Assembly (NCBI GenBank): GCA_037147155.1
Contig: JBAWVR010000054.1
Location: forward strand, 1 to 5,190
Reading direction: 5' to 3'
Source: JBAWVR01 sp037147155
GTDB taxonomy: Bacteria; Patescibacteriota; Minisyncoccia; Phycocordibacterales; GWA1-40-21
DNA: 5,190 nt
Shown: piece after piece, positions 1 through 4,301 of the stretch
Layout: every line of letters starts with the position of its first letter
How positions within the stretch are numbered: the stretch's first letter is position 1
Notes under the pieces: generated by a model
The model's input: only the letters and a program-made list of their open reading frames with translations
The model's database searches: none
What the model was told of the DNA's origin: nothing
Position numbers and translations under genes: made by a program

Positions 1-696
1 AAGTATATGAAGGAACATGGTATTAGCGATATCGTCCATAGATATATGGAGGAAGTGTTGCATGGCACAACTTTTACAAAGGTGAATAAAATAAACACTT
101 TTTCATTTCTTCAGTTTTCTTTGCCTTTAATTACTAGTGCCTCAGAATTTACTTTGGACAAAGATAAAATAATAGAAGGTTTTAGAGAGAATATCATTCT
201 TGATACCGTGACAAGTATCAAAAAAACTGAAGATGGGCATTTGGTTAAAACTTTAAAAGAAGAATACTTGGTAAAGAATGTCGTTGTGGCAACGCCTCCC
301 AATGTATCAACAAAACTTTTGCACATGAAAGAACTAAAAGGTGGCGTTGATGCCTACATGTTTCATATAGTTGGACAGGCAAAAGTAGATTGGCAGGAAA
401 CTAGATTTAATTTGTTTTCTGATGAGAATGATATGCTGGCGATCGCTTTTATGGCTGACAAGTCATGTTTATTTTATTCAAAAAAATCTAATCCGGATTT
501 GGATAAATATTTTTATGACTACAAAGTTATTGAAAAGAAGTTTTGGAATCCGGCTTTTAATCTTGAAGGCGGAGTTCTGTGGCCAAGTAAAATTGAAGAT
601 GGACTCTTGCTCATAGGTGACCACAATGTGTGCGATATCGATGACGCGTTTATAACTGGAATTTTCGCAGCTAATCAGATTTTAAAAAATAAGTAA
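1..696 (+). CDS. FAD-dependent amine-oxidase-like oxidoreductase, C-terminal part (5' end outside the window)
   Basis: The reading frame is open from base 1, so the gene starts upstream; the ATG at base 7 is probably internal. About 231 residues are visible. The segment VVVATPPNV near residue 92 (counted from the base-7 ATG) matches the second FAD-contact strand of flavin amine oxidases and protoporphyrinogen-oxidase-like proteins. The end, GLLLIGDHN followed by DDAFITGIFAANQIL, matches the family's C-terminal FAD motif, where an acidic Gly-Asp turn precedes a helix over the cofactor. The N-terminal GxGxxG dinucleotide fold expected in this family is not visible, which fits truncation by the window edge. 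The likely role is a cytosolic flavoprotein oxidase or desaturase; the substrate cannot be told. It converges on the minus-strand gene and shares its terminator. The family call is fairly sure; the specific enzyme is unknown. Confidence 0.62.
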   Translation, partial: KYMKEHGISDIVHRYMEEVLHGTTFTKVNKINTFSFLQFSLPLITSASEFTLDKDKIIEGFRENIILDTVTSIKKTEDGHLVKTLKEEYLVKNVVVATPPNVSTKLLHMKELKGGVDAYMFHIVGQAKVDWQETRFNLFSDENDMLAIAFMADKSCLFYSKKSNPDLDKYFYDYKVIEKKFWNPAFNLEGGVLWPSKIEDGLLLIGDHNVCDIDDAFITGIFAANQILKNK

Positions 697-699
697 TTA

Positions 700-734
700 A
701 ATAAAACAACAGGTTAGACACCTGTTGTTTTATT
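700..734. terminator. Bidirectional intrinsic terminator between convergent genes
   Basis: A 14-bp perfect stem (700-713 with 721-734) encloses a 7-nt loop. The arm starts with A/T-rich sequence and ends with CAGG/CCTG, so either strand gives a GC-topped hairpin followed by a U-rich run. It terminates the flavoprotein gene from the left and the PH-domain gene from the right. The TAA stop of the minus-strand gene (714-716) lies inside the loop. Confidence 0.85.
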
Positions 735-1283
735 GTTTGCCCCCTCTCTAAAAACTTTATATACCTCAAACGGTTTTGGAATACTTACCAACCAATACGG
801 ATTGTTTCGCATCCTTCTATTTACATAAACAATCGAAGTTGGAGTGGAAATCAAAATACTACCAGTCGTTCCACCACACAATCTATCAAACAATCCAACT
901 TGAACTTCAGAATTGGTAATCTTATCAAAATCCAACATAATAACTTTCTTGGAGATAATGCCTTTTTGAATAATCACTTTTTTGTCAGTAATAGTGTATT
1001 TGGTAAAAAAGAAAACAATTGCGGTGTAAATGATATTTAAAATTAAAAAAATAATTATGAAGCCAAAAGACGGGGCTAGCCAAGGAAGGATACTTTTTAT
1101 AAGTTCTGGTTTGGCAAAAACGGTTTTATCTTGGAAATAGACTATAAGTATAAAAGCGATTATCCAGCCCAGAACAAAGACAAAAAGCGAAAAAGTTTTG
1201 TTGAATAAGAATGGCCAGAATTTTGGACTACCGGTCCAGAGGTTTTTTTCGTCAGTATTAATGAGTTCGTTTGTTTGAAGCAT
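714..1283 (-). CDS. Two-TM membrane protein with bacterial PH (DUF304/YdbS-like) domain
   Basis: The 189-residue protein has a short polar N-terminus with LWTGSPKFWP, typical of DUF304/bPH2 proteins. Two hydrophobic segments follow, at roughly residues 31-50 and 70-93. A soluble domain begins YTITDKKVIIQKGIISKK and continues through LDFDKITNSEVQVGLFDRL and GSILIST. This order (two helices, then a beta-rich bacterial PH domain) is the usual architecture of YdbS/YdbT-like membrane proteins, whose biochemical role is poorly defined. The ATG at 1281-1283 is favoured because a consensus -10 box lies 10 nt upstream; there is no Shine-Dalgarno. The last codons run into the shared terminator. The gene is transcribed alone, divergently from tRNA-Val. 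Family assignment is confident; function is unknown. Confidence 0.85.
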   Translation of the reverse strand: MLQTNELINTDEKNLWTGSPKFWPFLFNKTFSLFVFVLGWIIAFILIVYFQDKTVFAKPELIKSILPWLAPSFGFIIIFLILNIIYTAIVFFFTKYTITDKKVIIQKGIISKKVIMLDFDKITNSEVQVGLFDRLCGGTTGSILISTPTSIVYVNRRMRNNPYWLVSIPKPFEVYKVFREGANNKTTGV

Positions 1284-1293
1284 GATAAGAAGG

Positions 1294-1322
1294 ATTATAG
1301 CACACTTGATTATTGGTGTTGA
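1294..1322 (-). promoter_or_regulatory. Sigma70-type promoter of the PH-domain gene
   Basis: On the minus strand, TCAACA (1322-1317; 4 of 6 matches to TTGACA) is followed after 17 nt by a perfect TATAAT (1299-1294). The ATG begins 10 nt after the -10 box, so the expected 5' leader is only about 3-4 nt, which makes the transcript essentially leaderless. It overlaps the plus-strand promoter of tRNA-Val. Confidence 0.75.
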
Positions 1323-1334
1323 ATAAGTTATATT
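1306..1334 (+). promoter_or_regulatory. Promoter of tRNA-Val
   Basis: TTGATT (1306-1311) and TATATT (1329-1334) are separated by 17 nt. The predicted start, about 7 nt downstream near 1341, is immediately before the mature tRNA 5' end at 1344. It overlaps the divergent promoter of the PH-domain gene, so the two polymerases probably compete. Confidence 0.7.
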
Positions 1335-1343
1335 TTTGACATT

Positions 1344-1416
1344 GGGCGATTAGCTCAGTTGGTAGAGCATTCGATTGACGTTCGAAATGTCAGAGGTTCG
1401 AGTCCTCTATCGCCCA
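1344..1416 (+). tRNA. tRNA-Val (anticodon GAC)
   Basis: A complete cloverleaf is visible. Acceptor GGGCGAT pairs with ATCGCCC, the D arm is GCTC/GAGC, the anticodon stem is TTCGA/TCGAA, and the 7-nt loop TTGACGT places GAC at 1377-1379. The T arm is AGAGG-TTCGAGT-CCTCT and the discriminator is A at 1416. The 73-nt gene does not encode CCA, so a CCA-adding enzyme is required. Its last 20 nt serve as one arm of a long palindrome with downstream DNA (see the repeat at 1446). Confidence 0.96.
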
Positions 1417-1418
1417 CA

Positions 1419-1443
1419 GAAAGCCACCGAGAGGTGGCATTTC
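1419..1443 (+). terminator. Terminator-like hairpin after tRNA-Val
   Basis: GCCACC (1423-1428) and GGTGGC (1433-1438) pair around a GAGA loop, with flanking GAAA/TTTC. The U tract is short (ATTTCTC), so termination may be inefficient. The hairpin is the tip of a larger palindrome in which 1404-1413 of the tRNA pairs with 1451-1460. Confidence 0.55.
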
Positions 1444-1445
1444 TC

Positions 1446-1630
1446 GTGGTGCGATAGAGGACTCGAAAGACGGAACGCACTGAGGCTCTGCGAGGTCTGA
1501 ATACACCAGTATTCAGAAGTGAGTCGGGGTCGAGACTTTTTCTGAGTGGCGACGAAGAAAAAAGTCGTGACAGAGTCCTCTTTTCAATTATACGAGAAGC
1601 GTACTCGCGGTCCTTTATCTCCCCCCCCCA
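1446..1630. repeat. tRNA-tail-flanked structured repeat, copy A (tRNA-Val)
   Basis: Bases 1451-1467 are a perfect 17-nt reverse complement of the tRNA-Val 3' part (1397-1413, T loop through acceptor). The core holds a 9-bp hairpin with ACCA loop (1496-1504/1509-1517) and an A/T-rich hairpin (1535-1543/1556-1565, one bulge) with GACG within its loop, flanked by GTCGAG and GTCGTGAC. The closing stem is GAGGACT (1457-1463) with AGTCCTC (1574-1580), the latter a direct copy of tRNA T-arm sequence. A second, decayed tail-like stretch ends in a run of nine C at 1621-1629. This copy lacks the side hairpin seen in copies B-D and is the most diverged. It carries no credible gene. Whether it is transcribed is unknown. 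Confidence 0.75.
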
Positions 1631-1632
1631 AC

Positions 1633-1658
1633 AATAGCCGAAAGGCTATTTTTGTTTT
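1633..1658 (+). terminator. Intrinsic terminator after repeat copy A
   Basis: AATAGCC (1633-1639) and GGCTATT (1644-1650) pair around a GAAA tetraloop, followed by TTTGTTTT. This is a good rho-independent terminator on the plus strand. It would stop transcripts reading through tRNA-Val and the repeat before the pseudouridine synthase promoter. Confidence 0.75.
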
Positions 1659-1665
1659 GTTCGGT

Positions 1666-1692
1666 TTGAGATAATCAAAATCTGTGTATAAT
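1666..1692 (+). promoter_or_regulatory. Promoter of the pseudouridine synthase gene
   Basis: A perfect TATAAT lies at 1687-1692, with TTGAGA at 1666-1671; the 15-nt spacing is short. The -10 box ends 6 nt before the ATG at 1699, so the transcript would start at or next to the start codon. This makes the GTG at 1684, which lies upstream of the -10 box, very unlikely as the start. Confidence 0.65.
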
Positions 1693-1698
1693 GGAAGT

Positions 1699-2418
1699 AT
1701 GGAAATTCCCGTATTACACGAAGACAAAAATATAGTCATAATCAACAAACCAGCCGGTTTGGTGGTCCATGGCGATGGCAAAATAGATGAATATACCCTA
1801 GTGGACTGGATTCTAGAAAAATACCCCAAAATGAAGAATATTGGCGAGCCTTTGGTGTTGGCTGATGGTACCGAAATCGTTCGCCCTGGTATTGTGCATC
1901 GCCTAGACCGTGAGACTTCTGGCGTACTTTTGATTGCCAAGACACAGAAGGCTTTTGATTTTTATAAAGACAAATTCAAGGGTCGCCAGATCAAGAAAAT
2001 CTACCATGCTTTTGTGTGGGGAGAGATGAAAGAAGAGGAAGGCAAAATCAATCGTCCGATCGGCCGTAGCTCTAGCGATTTTCGTCGTTTTTCAGCCCAG
2101 AGAGGGGCTCGTGGAGAGATGCGTGACGCTTTGACCGAATATCGAGTATTGCATCGTGGTAAGGGCTTTTCATTTGTTTCTATCACTTTGAAGACTGGCC
2201 GTACCCACCAAATCCGTGTGCATTTTTCAGCGATCAATCACCCAGTTGTGTCAGATACCCTGTATGCTCCAAATATGAAGAAACAACTTGGTTTCAAACG
2301 CGTTGCCCTCCATTCCTACGCTATTTCATTTATTGACCAGAATGACAAAGAGGTGATAGTCAAAGCTCCTGATCCAGCTGATTTTAAGGTGGCCGCCAAG
2401 AAAATTGGTCTAATCTAA
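1699..2418 (+). CDS. RluA/RluD-family RNA pseudouridine synthase
   Basis: The 239-residue enzyme would isomerise specific uridines of rRNA or tRNA to pseudouridine. Residues are counted from the ATG at 1699. The N-terminal strand has INKPAGLVVH (about 15-24). The catalytic motif GIVHRLDRETSGVLLIAK (64 onward) contains the invariant aspartate at D70. Further on, LKTGRTHQIRVHFSAINHPV is the conserved substrate-binding region of RluA-type enzymes. There is no N-terminal S4 domain, so the length and architecture are closer to RluA than to full-length RluD. A longer frame from GTG 1684 exists, but that codon lies upstream of the promoter's -10 box. The gene is followed after 45 nt by rplS, which has its own promoter. 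The family is certain; the modified position is not determinable. Confidence 0.93.
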   Translation: MEIPVLHEDKNIVIINKPAGLVVHGDGKIDEYTLVDWILEKYPKMKNIGEPLVLADGTEIVRPGIVHRLDRETSGVLLIAKTQKAFDFYKDKFKGRQIKKIYHAFVWGEMKEEEGKINRPIGRSSSDFRRFSAQRGARGEMRDALTEYRVLHRGKGFSFVSITLKTGRTHQIRVHFSAINHPVVSDTLYAPNMKKQLGFKRVALHSYAISFIDQNDKEVIVKAPDPADFKVAAKKIGLI

Positions 2419-2425
2419 TATTTAC

Positions 2426-2454
2426 TTGCCTTTTTAAGGCTTTCATGCTAAATT
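2426..2454 (+). promoter_or_regulatory. Promoter of rplS, overlapping a small hairpin
   Basis: TTGCCT (2426-2431) is followed after 17 nt by an extended -10, TG-C-TAAATT (2446-2454). The ATG at 2464 is 9 nt beyond, implying a leader of about 3 nt or none, and no Shine-Dalgarno is present. A 5-bp hairpin (2428-2432/2436-2440) followed by TTTC overlaps the -35 region and could act as a weak terminator for the upstream gene. Confidence 0.7.
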
Positions 2455-2463
2455 GTTCCCATT

Positions 2464-2856
2464 ATGGCAATTAACATATCACCGGTAAATATTGAAGAAC
2501 GCAAGAAACTTGATGTTCGCTCAGGCGACACTGTTCGTGTTTGGCAGAAAATTAAAGAAGGCGACAAGACCCGTTTACAAGCTTTTGAAGGTTTGGTATT
2601 GGCTCGTAAGCATGGTTCAGAAGCTGGAAGCACATTTACTGTTCGTAAAGTTGTTGACGGAGTTGGTGTTGAGAAGATTTTTCCTCTCTACTCACCAAAC
2701 ATTGATAGCGTAGAAATGATTCGTCGCTCAAAGGTTCGTCGTGCAAAACTTTACTACATCCGTGAAAAAGCTACCAAGGAAATCAAGCGCCACATGCGCA
2801 AGATCATGACCGTTAAGGAAGTGAAGGAAGAAAAGACCGAGGAAGCTAAAGCTTAG
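2464..2856 (+). CDS. rplS: 50S ribosomal protein bL19
   Basis: The 130-residue protein is a component of the large ribosomal subunit at the interface with the 30S subunit. Family signatures run in order: DVRSGDTVRVWQKIKEGDK (about residues 17-35), FEGLVLARKHG, the basic strand STFTVRKVVDGVGVEKIFP, YSPNIDSVEMIRRSKVRRAK, and LYYIREK. Typical bL19 is about 115 residues; here a charged Lys/Glu-rich tail of about 15-20 residues extends the C-terminus. The ATG at 2464 is favoured because the following residues align with the family N-terminus and a -10 box lies just upstream. In many bacteria rplS follows rimM-trmD; here it follows a pseudouridine synthase gene and is transcribed from its own promoter. 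Identification is certain. Confidence 0.97.
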   Translation: MAINISPVNIEERKKLDVRSGDTVRVWQKIKEGDKTRLQAFEGLVLARKHGSEAGSTFTVRKVVDGVGVEKIFPLYSPNIDSVEMIRRSKVRRAKLYYIREKATKEIKRHMRKIMTVKEVKEEKTEEAKA

Positions 2857-2872
2857 TTTCAAAACAAAATTA

Positions 2873-2907
2873 AAACAAAAAATCCGCCAAGAGCGGATTT
2901 TTTGTTT
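2873..2907 (+). terminator. Intrinsic terminator of rplS
   Basis: A 15-bp stem (2873-2887 with 2893-2907) has a GC-rich tip, ATCCGC/GCGGAT, around a CAAGA loop, followed by a run of T. The A-rich left arm makes it potentially bidirectional. Confidence 0.88.
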
Positions 2908-2912
2908 AAATC

Positions 2913-2943
2913 AATTGGTAGACGCTACTACTTTGAGCCAGTA
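2913..2943 (+). pseudogene. Decayed 5' half of a tRNA-Leu(GAG)
   Basis: The sequence AATTGGTAGACGC (2913-2925) is a class II tRNA D-arm type sequence and aligns with AACTGGTATACGC of the intact tRNA-Leu downstream, with two differences. It is followed by TAC, then TTGAG (2933-2937), then AGTA, which parallels the anticodon arm TACGC-TTGAGGT-GCGTA. The acceptor strand, variable arm and T arm are absent, so it cannot be a functional tRNA. It lies just upstream of the endonuclease gene, and its TTGAGC doubles as that gene's -35 box. A chance match cannot be excluded. Confidence 0.5.
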
Positions 2944-2961
2944 ATTAATAAATGATATTAT
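2933..2961 (+). promoter_or_regulatory. Promoter of the LAGLIDADG endonuclease gene
   Basis: TTGAGC (2933-2938) and TATTAT (2956-2961) are 17 nt apart. The ATG at 2972 is 10 nt past the -10 box, which implies a leader of only a few nucleotides; no Shine-Dalgarno is present. Confidence 0.6.
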
Positions 2962-2971
2962 TAATATACAT

Positions 2972-3640
2972 ATGGCTAAAAGGGGAGCAAAAGCACAGAA
3001 TAAAGTAAATATTAAATGGTCGGCAAATTTCGCCTACGCCATTGGGCTTATTGTGACAGATGGGTGCTTATCAAAGGATGGTAGACATGTCTCCTTTGTA
3101 TCAAAAGATTTGGATCAAGTGGAGAATTACAAAATATCATTAAAAATTGATAATAAAATTGGTAAAACCTATTCAGGATTTGATAAAAAGATGGCTCATC
3201 GCATTCAATTTGGAGATGTTAGTTTCTGTTCTTTTCTTAATGATATAGGTATAACAAAAAATAAATCAAAAACCATCGGCGAAATCAAGGTGCCAAATAA
3301 GTATTTTTTTGACTTTTTAAGGGGTTGTTTTGATGGAGATGGTAGTTTTTATTCTTATTGGGACAAAAGGTGGAAATCTAGTTTTATGTTTTATACAGAA
3401 TTTGTTTCTGCGAGTAAGAAACACATTGATTGGCTGCAAAGTGAAATTTTTAAAAAGATTAAGGTGAGTGGACACATAACCAAAGGGAAAAACAATGTTT
3501 GTTATCAATTAAAATATGCTAAAGCGGACTCATTGAAATTACTAAAGAAAATGTACTACAAAGACAATAAAATCCATCTCGAAAGAAAAAGGTTGAAAAT
3601 TGTTAAGGTTTTAGGTATAGTGGGTGAGAAGTTGCCTTAA
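2972..3640 (+). CDS. Free-standing LAGLIDADG homing endonuclease
   Basis: The 222-residue protein has two LAGLIDADG helices, AIGLIVTDG (23-31, acid D30) and LRGCFDGDG (116-124, acid D123), about 93 residues apart. This is the layout of a monomeric two-repeat endonuclease that cuts long DNA sites. The N-terminus is Lys-rich (MAKRGAKAQNKVNIKW). Both catalytic acids are kept and the frame is uninterrupted, so it may be active. The gene sits between a tRNA-Leu 5'-half remnant and intact tRNA-Leu(GAG), 14 nt before the latter. No intron or intein halves are visible around it. Its 3' end contains the tRNA promoter. Base composition is more AT-rich than neighbouring rplS, consistent with transfer. 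Cutting of tRNA-gene DNA is an inference from position. The family call is strong. Confidence 0.9.
   Translation: MAKRGAKAQNKVNIKWSANFAYAIGLIVTDGCLSKDGRHVSFVSKDLDQVENYKISLKIDNKIGKTYSGFDKKMAHRIQFGDVSFCSFLNDIGITKNKSKTIGEIKVPNKYFFDFLRGCFDGDGSFYSYWDKRWKSSFMFYTEFVSASKKHIDWLQSEIFKKIKVSGHITKGKNNVCYQLKYAKADSLKLLKKMYYKDNKIHLERKRLKIVKVLGIVGEKLP
3593..3621 (+). promoter_or_regulatory. Promoter of tRNA-Leu within the endonuclease 3' end
   Basis: TTGAAA (3593-3598) and TATAGT (3616-3621) are separated by 17 nt, inside the last codons of the endonuclease gene. Transcription would start near 3628, giving a leader of about 27 nt before the tRNA 5' end at 3655. The tRNA can therefore be expressed independently of the endonuclease gene. 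Confidence 0.65.
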
Positions 3641-3654
3641 AGCGGCTTTGATAT

Positions 3655-3736
3655 GCGCGAGTGGCGGAACTGGTATACGCGTACGCTTGAGGTGCGTATG
3701 TCGCAAGACTTGGAGGTTCGAGTCCTCTCTCGCGCA
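3655..3736 (+). tRNA. tRNA-Leu (anticodon GAG)
   Basis: The 82-nt class II tRNA has acceptor GCGCGAG/CTCGCGC and D stem GCG/CGC. The anticodon stem TACGC/GCGTA has loop TTGAGGT, with GAG at 3689-3691. The long variable arm is GTC-GCAA-GAC, the T arm has loop TTCGAGT, and discriminator A is at 3736. CCA is not encoded. The acceptor strand continues without interruption into a 25-bp palindrome reaching 3782. Confidence 0.96.
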
Positions 3737-3781
3737 CAATTAAAAAACTCCCATTCGGGGAGTTTTTTAATTGTGCGCGAG
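3729..3781 (+). terminator. tRNA-Leu terminator within a 24-bp perfect palindrome
   Basis: Bases 3729-3752 pair perfectly with 3758-3781 around a 5-nt loop. The tip (CTCCC/GGGAG, then a T run at 3763-3768) is a strong intrinsic terminator. The lower half of the stem is the tRNA acceptor strand itself pairing with its reverse-complement copy. Confidence 0.88.
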
Positions 3782-3924
3782 AAAGAAGTGATAATATCAC
3801 TTCTGTGAGGACTCGAAGACCGGAGCTAAAGACTTTCACCAGAAAGTCTTGCGAGGTCGTGCCCAGACAAAAGTTTTTGACGAAAAACTTTTAGTCGAGG
3901 GAGAGATTCCTCTCTCGCGCACAA
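3771..3924. repeat. tRNA-tail-flanked structured repeat, copy B (tRNA-Leu)
   Basis: The ends are an 11-nt inverted repeat, TTGTGCGCGAG (3771-3781) and CTCGCGCACAA (3914-3924); the right end is an exact copy of the tRNA-Leu tail (3729-3739). Inside, a 9-bp side hairpin (3784-3792/3796-3804) sits exactly between acceptor-derived and T-arm-derived sequence. GAGGA (3807-3811) pairs with TCCTC (3908-3912). The core has stem GACC/GGTC (3818-3821/3855-3858) with a GGA/GA internal loop, then GC/GC, topped by a 9-bp hairpin with ACCA loop (3829-3837/3842-3850). A 10-bp A/T hairpin with GACG loop (3869-3878/3883-3892) follows. This is the best-preserved copy together with D. No protein is encoded. Confidence 0.85.
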
Positions 3925-3928
3925 AATA

Positions 3929-3949
3929 ACGGCAGAATGCCGTTTTTTT
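3929..3949 (+). terminator. Terminator between repeat copies B and C
   Basis: ACGGCA (3929-3934) pairs with TGCCGT (3938-3943) around GAA, followed by a run of T to 3949. As after the tRNA itself, this hairpin is the tip of a longer palindrome: 3914-3934 pairs with 3938-3958 with one mismatch. Confidence 0.82.
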
Positions 3950-4060
3950 GTGCGCGAGAAGTGAGTGATAGGAATCACTCACGTGAGGACTCGAAAGGCG
4001 GAGCCAATGATTTTTAGTAAAAAATCATGCGAGCCAAGGTCGTGAAAATTTCTGAGCGAC
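3949..4060. repeat. tRNA-tail-flanked structured repeat, copy C (tandem, 3' decayed)
   Basis: The copy begins TGTGCGCGAG, the reverse complement of the tRNA-Leu tail. A 9-bp side hairpin (3961-3969/3974-3982) follows, then the T-arm-derived GAGGACTCGAA (3985-3995). The core stem is GGC/GCC (3997-3999/4033-4035) with GGA/GA internal loop and GC/GC, topped by a 9-bp hairpin (4007-4015/4020-4028). The loop here is AGTA rather than ACCA. AGGTCGTGA follows, but the GACG-loop hairpin and the terminal tRNA-tail copy are not recognisable, so the 3' end is decayed or lost. The right limit is approximate. Confidence 0.75.
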
Positions 4061-4158
4061 TGATGAATAAATTGTTCCTGATAGAACTGATTGATTTGCT
4101 AATTTTATAGATATATTAAAGTGTTAAATATTAGCAAAATATTATATAATTAATATAT
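4061..4158. other. AT-rich gap without recognisable gene
   Basis: These bases hold no credible ORF. They probably include worn remains of repeat copy C. A perfect TATAAT at 4145-4150 lies 8 nt before the small ORF at 4159 and is its likely -10 box; only a weak -35 (around TGTTAA, 4122-4127) is present. Confidence 0.5.
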
Positions 4159-4287
4159 ATGAAAAAATACTATATTTTATTTGCCGTGTTAGTAATAGTT
4201 GGTTTTTGTTTGTTGTATTATTTTAATAATTCAAATCGAACAACCTGCTGGCCATATTGTGACAACATGATTGAAGGCAAAAATTAG
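4159..4287 (+). CDS. Small membrane-anchored peptide with CWPYC motif
   Basis: The 42-residue ORF starts MKKYYILFAVLVIVGFCLLYY: two lysines, then one hydrophobic helix (about residues 4-22). This fits a membrane anchor or uncleaved signal, with the tail outside. The tail, NNSNRTTCWPYCDNMIEGKN, has a Cys-x-x-x-Cys pair (C30, C34) that could form a disulfide or hold a metal. There is no typical lipobox. A perfect TATAAT ends 8 nt before the ATG, the same leaderless spacing as its neighbours, which supports it as a real gene. It ends 14 nt before the adenosyltransferase gene and may be cotranscribed. I do not recognise a characterised family. Function is unknown. Confidence 0.6.
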   Translation: MKKYYILFAVLVIVGFCLLYYFNNSNRTTCWPYCDNMIEGKN

Positions 4288-4301
4288 ATTACGTATTTAA
4301 T

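Larger units (their letters stand above)
2913..3654 (+). mobile_element. Putative tRNA-Leu-associated endonuclease insertion
   Basis: The unit runs from a tRNA-Leu 5'-half remnant through the endonuclease gene to the 5' end of the intact tRNA-Leu. The arrangement fits an element that entered near the 5' side of a tRNA gene, restored an intact tRNA downstream and left a displaced fragment upstream. Its limits are inferred only from this fragment and the tRNA. Confidence 0.42.

Noticed and set aside
1684..1698. GTG at 1684 as start of the pseudouridine synthase
   Set aside because: The codon lies upstream of and against the TATAAT box (1687-1692), so the mRNA would not contain it; the ATG at 1699 fits family and promoter.
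1584..1945. Minus-strand ORFs opposite the pseudouridine synthase
   Set aside because: They are shadows of a strongly conserved coding frame and have no recognisable protein features.
2913..3736. tRNA-Leu split by a group I or archaeal-type intron carrying the endonuclease
   Set aside because: The downstream tRNA is complete, including its own 5' half, and no matching 3' exon follows the endonuclease gene.
3603..3839. Minus-strand 78-codon ORF over tRNA-Leu (contains RERGLEPPSLA)
   Set aside because: It is the antisense translation of the tRNA and its inverted tail copy, a well-known kind of spurious ORF.
3771..4060. CRISPR array
   Set aside because: There are only two long units with diverged internal sequence, each folding into several hairpins; there are no short direct repeats with regular spacers.
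4055..4085. Hammerhead ribozyme (CTGATGA at 4060-4066)
   Set aside because: The motif occurs by itself; the required GAAA segment and three flanking stems are not found in the right order, and other copies lack it.
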